From Pseudopyrenochaeta lycopersici (Eukaryota > Ascomycota > Dothideomycetes > Pleosporales > Pseudopyrenochaetaceae), in the NCBI GenBank assembly GCA_003313425.1, contig NHZP01000018.1, positions 434,001 through 498,000 on the forward strand: a stretch of 64,000 bases of DNA, read 5' to 3'. A model generated the notes under the pieces. The model was given only the letters and a program-made list of their open reading frames with translations, searched no databases and was not told the origin of the DNA. The position numbers were made by a program, and so were the translations under genes. This document shows positions 45,077 through 54,953 of the stretch, piece by piece (within the stretch, counting starts at the first letter, position 1; each line of letters starts with the position of its first letter).

Positions 45077-45886
45077 ATGTCAACAGCAATCGCCTTACAA
45101 GACATGAGAACATCTCCAGACAAAGAGATGGGCACGATCCGTCACCGAAACATCTCCAAGTCACATACCACGACCCGCATGTCATCAGAAGCCGATCCGT
45201 GGCTCACCACACCACACGACATCGGAAGCTTAAAGCTACCACTCGAGTCGCGCTCACTCAGCCCGACAGCCGTATACTGGATCTCACCACACGGTATGCT
45301 CACTAAGAAGATCACCGTTCTCGACTTGACCAAGGATATTGGCACGCCCTATACGGGAATGACGAATGAATATAAAGAACAGGTCAAGAGGACACTGAAG
45401 GACCACTGCTTCACACCTGCTATTACCTGCCACAGGACCAACTGGCTGGGCTTGAAGTACGACATCACAGACGACCAAGACTCCAACTTAGCACACTGGT
45501 CACACCCATGGTCCTCAGTCGGCGAAGCAATTCTTTCTTTCCCAGAAGACTCCTCACACTCGCCTCACCCCATCAGTCTGCGCAACAAGCGCTGGGGCCT
45601 ACGCACCGAATCCTTCGTACTCAACTCGGTTCCATACTTTTGGGAGATGGACAGCTTGTGGCATTCGACAAACATGACGCTATACAGAGTAGTCGGGAGC
45701 GGTGAGGCAAAGACGAAGATTGAAGTCGCCAAGTATGCGCAGAAATGGTGGGGCGCATTTGTCACTGGAGGCACATTTGTCGTGAATGAGAAGGAGATTG
45801 ACGGCGTTGTGGCTTGTTTGACGCTCATAGTTGTGCTCAAGAAGAAGAGGCAGAGGGCAGCGGAGAGGCATAACGGTGGCGAATGA
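45077..45886 (+). CDS. Conserved-looking protein of unknown function (possible tubby-C/LURP-like barrel)
   Basis: Intronless, 269 aa. No signal peptide. After a polar N-terminus (1-50) the sequence is globular and rich in Trp, Tyr and His, with many short beta-like segments: AVYWISPHGMLTKKITVLDL, CHRTNWLGLKYDITDDQDS, SLRNKRWGLRTESFVLNSVP, FWEMDSLWHSTNMTLYRVVG, EVAKYAQKWWGAFVTGGTFV, then a hydrophobic segment GVVACLTLIVVLKKKRQRAA. The alternation of short strands with a closing hydrophobic helix recalls tubby-C-like/LURP-one barrels, but this is a weak structural guess, not a family match. The final KKKRQRAAERHNGGE is basic. Confidence 0.75.
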   Translation: MSTAIALQDMRTSPDKEMGTIRHRNISKSHTTTRMSSEADPWLTTPHDIGSLKLPLESRSLSPTAVYWISPHGMLTKKITVLDLTKDIGTPYTGMTNEYKEQVKRTLKDHCFTPAITCHRTNWLGLKYDITDDQDSNLAHWSHPWSSVGEAILSFPEDSSHSPHPISLRNKRWGLRTESFVLNSVPYFWEMDSLWHSTNMTLYRVVGSGEAKTKIEVAKYAQKWWGAFVTGGTFVVNEKEIDGVVACLTLIVVLKKKRQRAAERHNGGE

Positions 45887-46210
45887 GGATGAGCAAGGAG
45901 GTTGATGTTGGCGTCCAGGCGTTTGGAGGGATTCACAATATTCGAGCGTCCTCTGTTGGCTTAGTTGTATAACGCTGTACTTTAATCAAATAGACTTCAC
46001 GCATATACTTATGATATAATGATACCTTCATCGAAACCTCGATTATCGTAAATGTAAGCGCCTTACTTGGGCTAGCGCAGTGGATTGCTGATCACGCTCG
46101 GACGCGTTCGCGTTGACACCCCGCAAAACGCGAGATCTAGATACGTGCCCAGCATTTCAATCACAACTTGAGCCCAACACATCTGTAATAGTCTACGCGT
46201 ATCAATTACA

Positions 46211-47020
46211 ATGTCAAAGCAAGGCACAGTCGTCGAGCAAAAGCAGCTCTTCCTACAGTCAAAGAAACAGCTCTTGTCGCGTGGAATCCCTCCTTCAGAA
46301 CGCCTCAGAACCATTGCCGAAGATGGCGGCATAGAGCTCAGCGTCTTGAAGGGTGTGTTGGACAAAGGTACTTAATATAGAACAAGTTCTCTTATCCTCT
46401 CTGGGCGGTCAAAACTAACATACGCAGTAAATCGCGACCTCAAACAACACTCGCGAAAAGTCTACAGCCGCCAAATGATCGAGCACGTCGTCGAGCAGAT
46501 AGACACGCTGTACTGGGAATCCGGCGCACAGCAAGCCGACGATGAAGAGGATGAAATGGCAGACGATGTTGGGGACGCCAACACACTATACCAAACCGAT
46601 GACCTCACCCTCGACGAAAACATCGCCAAACTCCCCGCCGTCTTCCCAGCCTCAAGCGCTGCTTCCCAAGACGAATATCTCTCCGCTGTCGCAAGACTAC
46701 AGTCCCTCTCCGCACACCGCCAAACGCTGCAAAACCGCCTGACAACCTACCGCACGCTCCTCTCGCTGCTCGAGCCATTCCGCAACCCGAAAGAAAACAT
46801 ACAGCCGAACTTGGTCTGGAAGGACGCGCCGCTTGCGCCAGAGCTGGCCAAGGTGCGCACCCTGGCTATACGGGTTGCAGGGCGGGTGGGGGAGAAGTGG
46901 GGGGATGTGCAAGTTCCTGCTACAGCCGAGGAGGAGGAAGATGAGGGGAGCGATGTGGATATGGACCGCTTCGGTAGGGAGGGCAAGAAGAGGGTGAATG
47001 ATGTTTTGGCGAGTTGGTGA
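46211..47020 (+). CDS. fta4: Kinetochore Sim4-complex subunit Fta4
   Basis: Subunit of the inner-kinetochore Sim4/CCAN-type complex. Exons 46211-46367 and 46428-47020 join in phase 1 (GVLDK, V, NRDLKQHSR), giving 249 aa. The family signature is the N-terminal helical block: VEQKQLFLQSKKQLLSRGI, PSERLR, LSVLKGVLDKVNRDLKQHSR and VYSRQMIEHVVEQIDTLYW. Then comes an acidic linker (ADDEEDEMADDVGD), a second helical segment (LPAVFPASS ... RLQSLSAHRQTLQNRLTTYR), the LLSLLEPFRNPKENIQPNLV motif and an acidic C-terminus. Length is normal for Fta4. Confidence 0.87.
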
Positions 47021-47234
47021 AGAGATGTAACGTTTCTGGTTTTGGCGTTTGGCTATGATACCCCGGTTTTGACACGCATGGCTAGCATGAGTATGGCTGA
47101 TGGCTTCGGCAGAAGAGGAGGAAATTTGTGGAGTCTGCTACCGATGAGAGTGCCTACCAATGGGTTTCACAACACAAGTAATGCTAATGGCATCTACTCC
47201 ACAAAAGCTCACCAGCAAACCGCTCGGTACCACA

Positions 47235-48575
47235 CTACGAAGGCGCACTACCCATATGTCTAACTTGACTCTCCGCCTCGAGCACAAATTGCTTCCCACC
47301 CACCTCAACTCCCAACTTAATCTTGACCCGATACACCCTCGTAATCGCAAAGCTCTTGAAACTCGGCGGCGTGAAGCCCGGCACTCGCGACGTGAACCAC
47401 ACTTCACAGCTCCCCGCCTGCTCCATTTGGTTCTCTTTTTCATATGACGGGACGTTTTCGAGGTCCATGGTCGCAACTTCAGGGACGCTGTTGAGGCGCG
47501 TACTGCGTTCCGTGTACTCTTCGTGTTCCTGACCTGGATGTTCAAACATCTTGTCACTCGCTGGCATATTCACATATTTGTTCTTCCAGTGCCACCCGGC
47601 TCGACCCGAACCAGCGTCCGTGTCTCGCGGTGCGCGGTAGAAGGTGAAGTCTAGCAGGTCGAGTTTCAGGACCCGGAAGGTTATACTTGGAATATTTGTC
47701 GCGCTGGCTGTCTTGGTGAGGACTTTGAACGAGGCGCAGAAGCGGAATTCGGAACCGCTGGTTAACAAGTTTGGTATCTCGACTGCGGCTTCAAAGTCTA
47801 ATTTTGGAGTGGATGCTGAGAAGCGGTCTCGTATGCTTTGTCGAAATCCAATCTCGCTTGCGGGCTGGCCGGTCAGGAGAGAGGATTGGAAAGTGAAATT
47901 CTTTGGATGATGGAGCACGCTCGGGGGCCCTGATATTTGCTGCTCCAAGTTCGGATTCAGAGGTTGGAATAGAACTGGCGCTGTGGCCGTCATATCCGTC
48001 AATTGTTTCCCTTGGACAACGCCCACACCGGGACATAACAGCTTGACACGAACGCCGTATTCGACCTTTGCATAGTCCGCATCTACACCATCCCCATATT
48101 TTCCCGTGTGCAGGAACGTCGGCGGTAAGTCATGCGGCGTAATGACCCACCGCTCGTCGACATCTTGCTTGTACTGGCCAAACCGGGAATTCCCAGTTCC
48201 AGCAGGAAATTGAAAACTAAACGCAAATGTATACGTTTGGCCTGGATCAAATGTATTCGGTGACCCTGCCTTCTCCGAATGACTGGGCAGGATATTCTCG
48301 CCGACTTCGAACAGCGGGGCATTATCTCGATAGTGGGTGTATGATGTCGTATTGCTATTATGCTTCTTGTGGCCTATGCGATGCCAGATCAGCGATTGGC
48401 CGAAGAGTGAGACTTCTATGGCTTGTGGACTGATGGGGACAACGGGTGTCAAGGCGATGTGACCGGTGACGACTTCATCCGGCTTGAAGACTTTGTCCGT
48501 TGGATTGTAGAGGTGGATGGCAAGATTTGGTAGTGCTGGTTGTGGAATTTTAGGCGACGATTTAAAGAATCCCAT
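47235..48575 (-). CDS. Arrestin-like protein
   Basis: Intronless, 446 aa. N-terminal arrestin fold: LAIHLYNPTDKVFKPDEVVTG, HIALTPVVPISPQAIEVSLFG and, further on, YTFAFSFQFPAG with ITPHDLPPTFLH before AKVEYGVRVKLLC. The C-terminal half (ISGPPSVLHHPKNFTFQSSL ... FRFCASFKVLTKTASATNIPS) fits the second arrestin lobe. I find no PPxY motif, so direct Nedd4/Rsp5 recruitment through PY motifs is not evident. Alpha-arrestins act as adaptors in ubiquitin-dependent endocytosis; this one could have that or a related scaffold role. Start MGFFKSSPKIPQP. Convergent with fta4, whose stop is about 215 bp away. Confidence 0.82.
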   Translation of the reverse strand: MGFFKSSPKIPQPALPNLAIHLYNPTDKVFKPDEVVTGHIALTPVVPISPQAIEVSLFGQSLIWHRIGHKKHNSNTTSYTHYRDNAPLFEVGENILPSHSEKAGSPNTFDPGQTYTFAFSFQFPAGTGNSRFGQYKQDVDERWVITPHDLPPTFLHTGKYGDGVDADYAKVEYGVRVKLLCPGVGVVQGKQLTDMTATAPVLFQPLNPNLEQQISGPPSVLHHPKNFTFQSSLLTGQPASEIGFRQSIRDRFSASTPKLDFEAAVEIPNLLTSGSEFRFCASFKVLTKTASATNIPSITFRVLKLDLLDFTFYRAPRDTDAGSGRAGWHWKNKYVNMPASDKMFEHPGQEHEEYTERSTRLNSVPEVATMDLENVPSYEKENQMEQAGSCEVWFTSRVPGFTPPSFKSFAITRVYRVKIKLGVEVGGKQFVLEAESQVRHMGSAPS

Positions 48576-49365
48576 TATGCCACTGTCCGATATATTAGAA
48601 AGAGTGTTATCGTACTACTATGTATTTGTGTTGCTTTCTTAGGGTTCCTGCGTTGAGATTAACACGCTCGTGCTGACCAGTGGACAGCGCATGGAAGTTA
48701 TAGTCATTCAGAGACAAGGCAGGTCAACCTAAACATTTGCCACCTCGAATATCTAAGCCCTGTCCATAGCACATGCAGACTGTGGGGGCTGTCAGCCTTA
48801 CCCGTCAGCATGAGCGACCGAGACAATTCACGGTGGGTGAGGCTGTGTCGAGGAGCCGCAGGTCGCTTCCACGTGGGCCTAAAGAGGCAGGCATCCACTA
48901 CCCAACAAACATCAAGTCCTACAATTGATCCCCTTGCAAAGCCGTTCAGAGAAAGTAGAGCGACTTTATTCTTTCTTCGTATGCTGTGGGTTTCGCCGAA
49001 CCTTCAATTGATTTGGCATAGATATCCCCTATCGTCGTAAAGATGTGTTTGATTTAAATTGTCGCAGAGATGCACAGAGTCATGTAGATTGTATCATCAC
49101 AGATTTGAGAGCAGACGCTTCTCAAAGAGGCAAGAAGAATAAATGGCCATTTATGAAGAAGCTTGTTGAGGGGTAAAGAGGATACGAACACTTGAATCGA
49201 TGACATCCCAAGCATGAATGAAAGCTTTAGCGTGGAATGATCAAGATTTTTATCTATGACAGCGTTGAAATTCTCGTTGATGCTTGCTGAGAAGAACAGA
49301 ACTACCATAGGAAGCTTTTCAAAAGCTACATACATCCATCCATATCCCCACATTCCGAAGGTACT
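48576..49365. other. Intergenic region
   Basis: 790 bp between the arrestin-like start and the BTB stop. Short ORFs (48810-49040, 49054-49353) show no recognisable protein. Confidence 0.45.
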
Positions 49366-50112
49366 TCAAAGGCTAAACTCGCACTCTGGCGCGAACATGC
49401 GGTTTGAAGATTCCTCCGAGTAACTTGGTTCTTTAGGTCGGCTTTGGCCAACCCACAAGCACAACTGCTTTGCAACATCTGGAACATCGCAGAGAAGTTG
49501 GCGAAATAGTCCGAATCTCTGGAGATTGCTGATTTTGATTCCTGCGTACCAAAATATGTATGCTCTCATAGGATCCTCTTTCACTCTTTCGGTGATTTCC
49601 GTGCACGCAATCCGAAGCAGCTCACAGACACTTTCATCCGACATCTCTGTGCCGGAGCTGAGAGACACAGTGAACCTCTGCAAAGAGTGTGCTTGAAACT
49701 GGGGGGCCATGAGGCGCTCACCCATGGCATAGAGGCGAGCCAGGGTAACGAATTCGGAGTAGTGTTCGATCTTACGGGAGAGAATCGATTTGTTTCGATA
49801 AAGATATTCAACGAAAAAGCCGAAAAGTTCAGGGTCTTCGCTTTCTATCTCTATAGCGTTCTCGCTCGCTTCTTTGAAGGGGCCAGTCAAATTCTTCAAG
49901 AGCTCTTCGGATTCTGCGGTCAGGAGGTCGGCATGTAGGTGGAAAGTTCTTGTCTTTGCAACAGTGATAGTAACGATACGGGACGTAAGGAGCCTCGTCT
50001 TGTTTAGTTCAATGCTTTAAACAGGGCAACAAGGGTCCACGAACTGCGAGAATTTGAGCCTCTTTGTCTCGTCAGGCGGCGCCGGCGTAACATCGTCGGG
50101 AGAAGGCTTCAT
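49366..50112 (-). CDS. BTB/POZ-domain protein
   Basis: BTB proteins dimerise and often serve as Cullin-3 adaptors. Model: exons 50045-50112 and 49366-49993, joined in phase 2 to read LKFSQLLTSRIVTITVAKTR, 231 aa. The unspliced first frame would stop at a TAA soon after (reading FVDPCCPV), so an intron of 51 nt is required; the donor GTTCGT is not canonical beyond GT, but the branch-like ACTAAAC and the frame restoration support it. BTB hallmarks: SRIVTITVAKTRTFHLHADLL, KNLTGPFKEASENAIEIESE and DPELFGFFVEYLYRNKSIL (about residues 23-95), followed by VTLARLYAMGERLMAPQFQ. No MATH or kelch repeats follow. Confidence 0.75.
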
Positions 50113-50776
50113 CTTTCTTAGGTGTGGGTTAATGACGGAATGTACCAGTACGCTGCTGTAGGCTCGTTCGGCGTCAGCGATAAATTTGTATTGTATTGAG
50201 GAAAGTTGATGAGGAATGCCAAGGTTATACTGCAGGATTGTGTAACGAACTCCTGGCGTATCAGGACATTATTCGTGTAGCCCACCCCAGAAGGCTGCTT
50301 TCTCTTGACTAACATTCCAATCCAAAAATCCACGGTAGAGTCCATGGGTTAGTCGCGAGAAGTGGTTAGTGTTCCACAGGGTTCAGAGTCATTCTGATAT
50401 ATCGACGAGTAATTGTGTTTAGGTGAATTTACACCTAGACACCCAATCCTGGCAGATATGGTTCAGATTACAATGATCTGGGTCCTTTTCTCGCACACAG
50501 GAAGCTCCGAGTTCAAGGAAAGGACTTCGTGGCGAACTGCCTAGAGAAAGCTGGCTACTCCACCACGTCTTTACAACCAATCACAGGCATATTGAAGTGA
50601 TACAACAGGATCACAGCAGCCGACGTGGCAACCAAATGAAAATTCCGCATCGTTCTATAAATGACGTCAACGTTGGACAGGCCTGTCTATCCCCGCCTTG
50701 CACTGAGAGAGATCGCTTTACTTTTGTCACTTCCGACCAAAACCTTAGTCTAAAGGATTGTCTGCTATTGTCAAAT
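50113..50776. other. Divergent promoter region of the BTB and zinc-finger genes
   Basis: 664 bp. The frame of the zinc-finger gene is open back to 50597, but the codons before the chosen ATG do not look like finger sequence. Confidence 0.45.
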
Positions 50777-51280
50777 ATGTACGAATGTGAGACCTGTACT
50801 GCGACCTTCTGGTCCCAGGATTCTTGTAATCAGCACATGAATGATAAGGAGCACTGGCCGGAGTGCGACACATGTCTGCGTACGTTTGTAACCCAGCGTG
50901 CGTGCAACCAGCACATGGATGACACTGGGCACTGGGTAGTCTTCGAATGCGAGACTTGCGACAAGGAATTCTGGTCAGATGCTGCAGCGAAGCAACACAT
51001 GAGGGATGTTGGGCACTGGGCTCCAAAGATCCCCTGTGAGACTTGCAACAAGAAATTCCACACACAACAGGCAGCTAGTCAACACATGTATGACTTGAAC
51101 CACCGGATTCCTAAAATCCCCTGCGACACGTGCAATCGAAAATTCCATACGGAGATGGCGGCAAAGCAGCACATGGAAGCGGTTGGACATCGAATACCAA
51201 AGGTACCTTGTAGCATATGTACCCAAAGATTCTTCACGCAGAACGCTGCGAGACAACACATGAGAGACAAGGTTCATTAG
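50777..51280 (+). CDS. Protein made of six tandem C2H2 zinc fingers
   Basis: Intronless, 167 aa, almost wholly fingers. Each unit has C-X2-C-X12-H-X5-H spacing, with the fold residues F and QHM: CETCTATFWSQDSCNQHMND and so on for six copies, the last ending with RQHMRDKVH and the stop codon directly after the final His. The X5 spacing between His residues, and the QHMxD(x)xH signature, resemble the Jaz/zf-met type fingers that in animals and fungi bind dsRNA or RNA hairpins more than DNA; assignment to that type is inference. Start taken at the Met just before the first finger (MYECETC); upstream in-frame ATG at 50636 is the alternative, giving a disordered N-terminus. Confidence 0.8.
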   Translation: MYECETCTATFWSQDSCNQHMNDKEHWPECDTCLRTFVTQRACNQHMDDTGHWVVFECETCDKEFWSDAAAKQHMRDVGHWAPKIPCETCNKKFHTQQAASQHMYDLNHRIPKIPCDTCNRKFHTEMAAKQHMEAVGHRIPKVPCSICTQRFFTQNAARQHMRDKVH

Positions 51281-52145
51281 GTATGGTTGGACTGGAAACT
51301 CTCTTACGGTAAGGACTTTCTGCAGCTTAGTCGTCGCAATCATGTTCAATGCTGACGTGACGAGGCAAAGATTCTCGGTCGAGCAACAGCCCTAAGAGAT
51401 GGGTCCAGATTATTGCATTGCTTGGTTTGAGGTAGACGCTGATAGATTCAATGCATCTATGGCAAACAATGGAAGGTCTTCGCTTTGAGAGAGATAGTAC
51501 ACAGAAAGAGAGAAGAAGCAATATGATGATGAGATCTGATTCCGAGAATTACGAGTAAATCATCAAAAACTATAATATCCTACATCATCAAAAGATGAAG
51601 CTCAAGCCGCCTTAGCTAATTCCAAGCATTGCACATACCAGTGCCGATATCTAATCACAAATTGTTCTACTCACGTGCTGCATTCACGTGTAGGGAAAGT
51701 CCTCCAAGGCGCCACCATCAAACAGACGAAATGGCAAAGAAAAACAAACAAAAAATAATGTTGAGTCAGACAGAAGTTGGGAAGACACTGACTCGAACTC
51801 ACGCTGGCGACGGCCGTACAGTAGCGGTATCCCAACCCCTACTACCATATATGGCGTGAGTCTCTTACTGAACAAGGAGCTCAAGAAAGTGATATATATA
51901 CTCGATAAAGTAGGCGGTAGAGGGAAAAGTAGAATGAGAATGTGGAGGGCAGTACAATTGCTCATAAGCTGCAAGTGGTTTCTCAAATGGAATGACAATT
52001 CTAGTAGGTTCTGAAATCATATCGTGTATTGGCGCTCGCAGTGAAAAGCAGAAAGGGTATACCATGCTCACTGGTCACCTCCACCAATCGCCCGTACTCA
52101 TACACACTAAGATCATTATTATCGTGGAGTATTACATGCAGGTCA
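51281..52145. other. Intergenic region
   Basis: 865 bp. A short frame at 51731-51859 (MAKKNKQKIMLSQTEVG) and a tRNA-like minus-strand stretch near 51777-51850 are present but not supported. Confidence 0.45.
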
Positions 52146-53630
52146 TTACAGCTCTCTTCTCTTTCTCGCCTCATCTTCCCACTCCCCCACCTCACTCGAC
52201 GGCCTCTTCAGCTTCACATACTCCTCTTCCGCTTCTCTCGCATCCGCTTCCCTCTGCATTTGCTCATCTACTTCCTGCTTCTCCACGATTTCGGCCTCCT
52301 CCTCAACCTGGCCCTTGAGCGGCCCCTCGCTCTCCTCATACCACTCTGTATTCTCAGACCACTCAATAATCTTCTCTTTAGCTGTCTCACTGAGTGTGTA
52401 GTATCCCGGGTTGTTTTTAGCCTCGAACATGTTCATATGCGCCCATGTCTCCGCCGTACTCTTATCATTAACAGCTGATATGAATAAATTCTTGTTCTTC
52501 AGCTCGCCTCTCGGCAGGTTGCAGAATGTGCGATCTTTGCCGGCGACCTTGCCTGTCCAGCCGGATTCTTTATTTTGGCTGTTGACTGCGTGTCCAAGCG
52601 TGGTGTAGATATTTGTGAAGCCGACTTGGTGTGTTTCTGAGGCCTTTACGACATTCTCAACACGCTTTCTCATTTCCTCAGGACGGGCTAGTACGCCAAC
52701 AAACTCCAGGTGCGAGGCTGCCCAGTTGAAACCTTCAGAGATCTGGTCTTTCTTCATGTATGCTGCTGCCCCGCCTGCTGCTATTGCACCTGCTGCCCCA
52801 GCGAACATGGCGACGCGTCCGTATCTTTGCCATAGTGGTGCTGACGCCGCATCGGTGGTCGGGTCGCCAAATGCTTTGCTTGGCGAAGGTGCAGGAAGCA
52901 TCTTGCTTGTATCGACCGGGCCAGCACTCCCTCCTTTATTGCCCCATCCAAATGCGCCTGCAATATTTGTATATGCCGAGTAAGCAGAACTGGCCGTGTT
53001 CCAGTGCTTCTCTGCCCCATGAGCTACCACGCCAGGAGCTATACCCAGATAGGGTGTATCAAACGCTAGAATGCCTTGAATGTATGGAAACATGAGCGTC
53101 GAGGTATCGTGAAGCGAGGCCGTCGATTTAGTCTGTGAGTTCTGCACTGAGCTGATAGGCTCCTCGCCGATTATGGAGAGGAGCGTCTCTGCCGCGACAA
53201 TGCCACCCATAGAATGGCCAACGAGGATCGTATGAACGGATGGGTCAACGGTCGGCGAGGGCGTGGAATTGGCGACCTCGAGGTCAATGACTTTATTTTG
53301 AAGCCATTCCTTGAACCGTGAGACGCACTCCGTCAAGTCTCCGCGTGTCTCGAACTTCGGGTATGTGATCGCGAGGATGGTCACTTTCGGGAGCGCATGT
53401 TGGAGTAAGGCCTTCAAGTGGGAAGGAAAGTTCCCAAAAGTGTCATCTCCACCCTGTATCATTTCGTTAGCTCTCTCTTCAAATATTGCGCCTCAAGTCG
53501 CAGCTCGCATCCTCAGACCTCCAGAGCTGAGCAAAGCCGATCGGAGCCTGCGATGACGTAGCCACTCTTATTTTCCCTATGAACTTACCTTGAACCCATG
53601 AATAAAGCACAGCAGTAACGTCTTCCTCAT
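52146..53630 (-). CDS. Alpha/beta hydrolase (lipase/esterase-like)
   Basis: Exons 53589-53630 and 52146-53453 join in phase 0 (MRKTLLLCFIHGFK, then GGDDTFGNF) across a 135-nt intron (donor GTAAGT, acceptor ACAG), giving 449 aa. The first exon supplies the strand and oxyanion-hole motif CFIHGFKGGDD. The nucleophile elbow is ILVGHSMGGIVAAE with Ser about 95. A later FDTPYLGIAPGVVAHG lies where DUF676-type lipases have a conserved loop. A Gly/Ala-rich hydrophobic segment (VAMFAGAAGAIAAGGAAAYM) could be a membrane helix. The C-terminal third is Glu-rich and charged. The acid and His of the triad were not assigned. Substrate unknown; the DUF676/PGAP1-like group acts on lipids or GPI. Confidence 0.85.
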
Positions 53631-54221
53631 GGTTCCGGCCCCGACTGTGTTCCTGCATAGTGGGGCGAAGTTAGCTTGGAGGTGACGATAGGGTAGGCTG
53701 TGGCGGCGGGCGGGTGATTACGTCTGGGGTGCAGCGGCCTCGCTTCGGCGACCAGGGTCGGCCGCCTTAATTAATGCTTGGAGACCACCAGGCCATGAAC
53801 AGGAGGTGGGGTGGAACTGCAGGAATTGTATATTGACAGCTGACAGTATGCATAAGAAACAAAAGTGGATACTCATGGCATAAACGGCTCATTGGCACCG
53901 TCACCGAGGGCAAATTCACAAATGGCAGTGCAGTCTTGCAGCTGTGGATTACTTCATTCGATTCCGTGAGGTACATTACACCTTTTGGTGTGGGATATGT
54001 ATCTGTACATGTGTTCTCATGGATCATTAAGATCTCTGGGTTGCTTCGTCTTCCAATAACTTTGACAGTCAAAACTCAACTAGTCGATCATTTCGTCGAT
54101 CCAGTTCGGGTATATGTACAAAACTCTCCATTACCCTAAACGCCGTATCGTGAGCCGTTAAGGCCATGCTTAACAAAGGAAATGCTGCTGCAATTGTTGG
54201 GGTATGATGCTGAAGGTTTGC
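53631..54221. other. Intergenic region
   Basis: 591 bp between the hydrolase start and the surface-protein stop; nothing supported. Confidence 0.4.
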
Positions 54222-54953
54222 TCATGCGCAAGTGACGAACAAAAGCGCTATCGCAAGGAGAGTCGCCATGCTGATGTCGAAGACTCGTAGTTGCGTCGAT
54301 GCACCCGTAGCGACAACGTCGAACGGTGATCCGCCTCCTGAATCTGTGTTGGATAGCTGGCTGTTCCGGAACTGGCTCGGTTGCGCCGACAAGTTGTTCC
54401 CCGTCGATGAAGCACTACCCTGCACGGAATTGGTAGGCGCAGCGCTGACAGTCAGCGTCGCGAGCGTCCCGGTTGCATTCGGATCAAGAGTTAATCCTCC
54501 TGATGATGTACTCGACGATTTCGCGGCGTCCGCCTGAGAAGTAGATGTAGTTGAAGTAGTCGCGACAGCCTGCGTTGTGCTCGTCTGGCTAGTCGCCTTC
54601 GTTGTCGATGAGCTCGAACTGATGGTAGTGACTGTGACCCCAGGACACAGCGCTTGGATGCCGATTCCATTCTGGAAAACGCCGATAATGGATGTCTCGC
54701 CGACGTCAATGTTTGCACAATTCTTCTTGACTCCCTCCTCGATCTTTACAAGTCCTTGGACACATGCTGCGCTACAGGTTGCAGCTGGCTTGAAGTCATC
54801 GGCAGTGCATCCGGCAATTTGGGCGTTGTACACGGTAGAACATTGGGAGCTGAGGATGTCGATTCGTGGTATAAAGCTGGCAAGAGACACGGCTGTGGTC
54901 AATGGGGCGGCGAGGGCAGCAAGGCCGAAGATGACAGAGGGCAGCGACGGCAT
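54222..54953 (-). CDS. Secreted, probably GPI-anchored cell-surface protein
   Basis: Intronless, 243 aa. Signal peptide about 1-21 (MPSLPSVIFGLAALAAPLTT). A compact Cys-containing domain follows with Cys at 38, 49, 60, 64, 79 and 103 (SQCSTVYNAQIAGCTADDF, TCSAACVQG, KKNCANIDV, ALCPGV), and then a Ser/Thr-rich spacer from about 110 to 215. The last 18 residues are hydrophobic (DISMATLLAIALLFVTCA), preceded by small residues (ATGAST) that suit a GPI-omega site. The pattern of six Cys plus a Ser/Thr stalk is common in fungal cell-wall or host-facing proteins. Exact family not identified; I do not call it CFEM because the eight-Cys pattern is absent. Confidence 0.82.
   Translation of the reverse strand: MPSLPSVIFGLAALAAPLTTAVSLASFIPRIDILSSQCSTVYNAQIAGCTADDFKPAATCSAACVQGLVKIEEGVKKNCANIDVGETSIIGVFQNGIGIQALCPGVTVTTISSSSSTTKATSQTSTTQAVATTSTTSTSQADAAKSSSTSSGGLTLDPNATGTLATLTVSAAPTNSVQGSASSTGNNLSAQPSQFRNSQLSNTDSGGGSPFDVVATGASTQLRVFDISMATLLAIALLFVTCA

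Noticed and set aside
51777..51850. tRNA-like stretch on the minus strand with a B-box-like GAGTTCGAGTC and a 7-bp pairing GTTGGGA/TCCCAAC
   Set aside because: The T-arm stem does not pair, the enclosed sequence is too short for a cloverleaf on that acceptor stem, and no good D-arm/anticodon arrangement was found.
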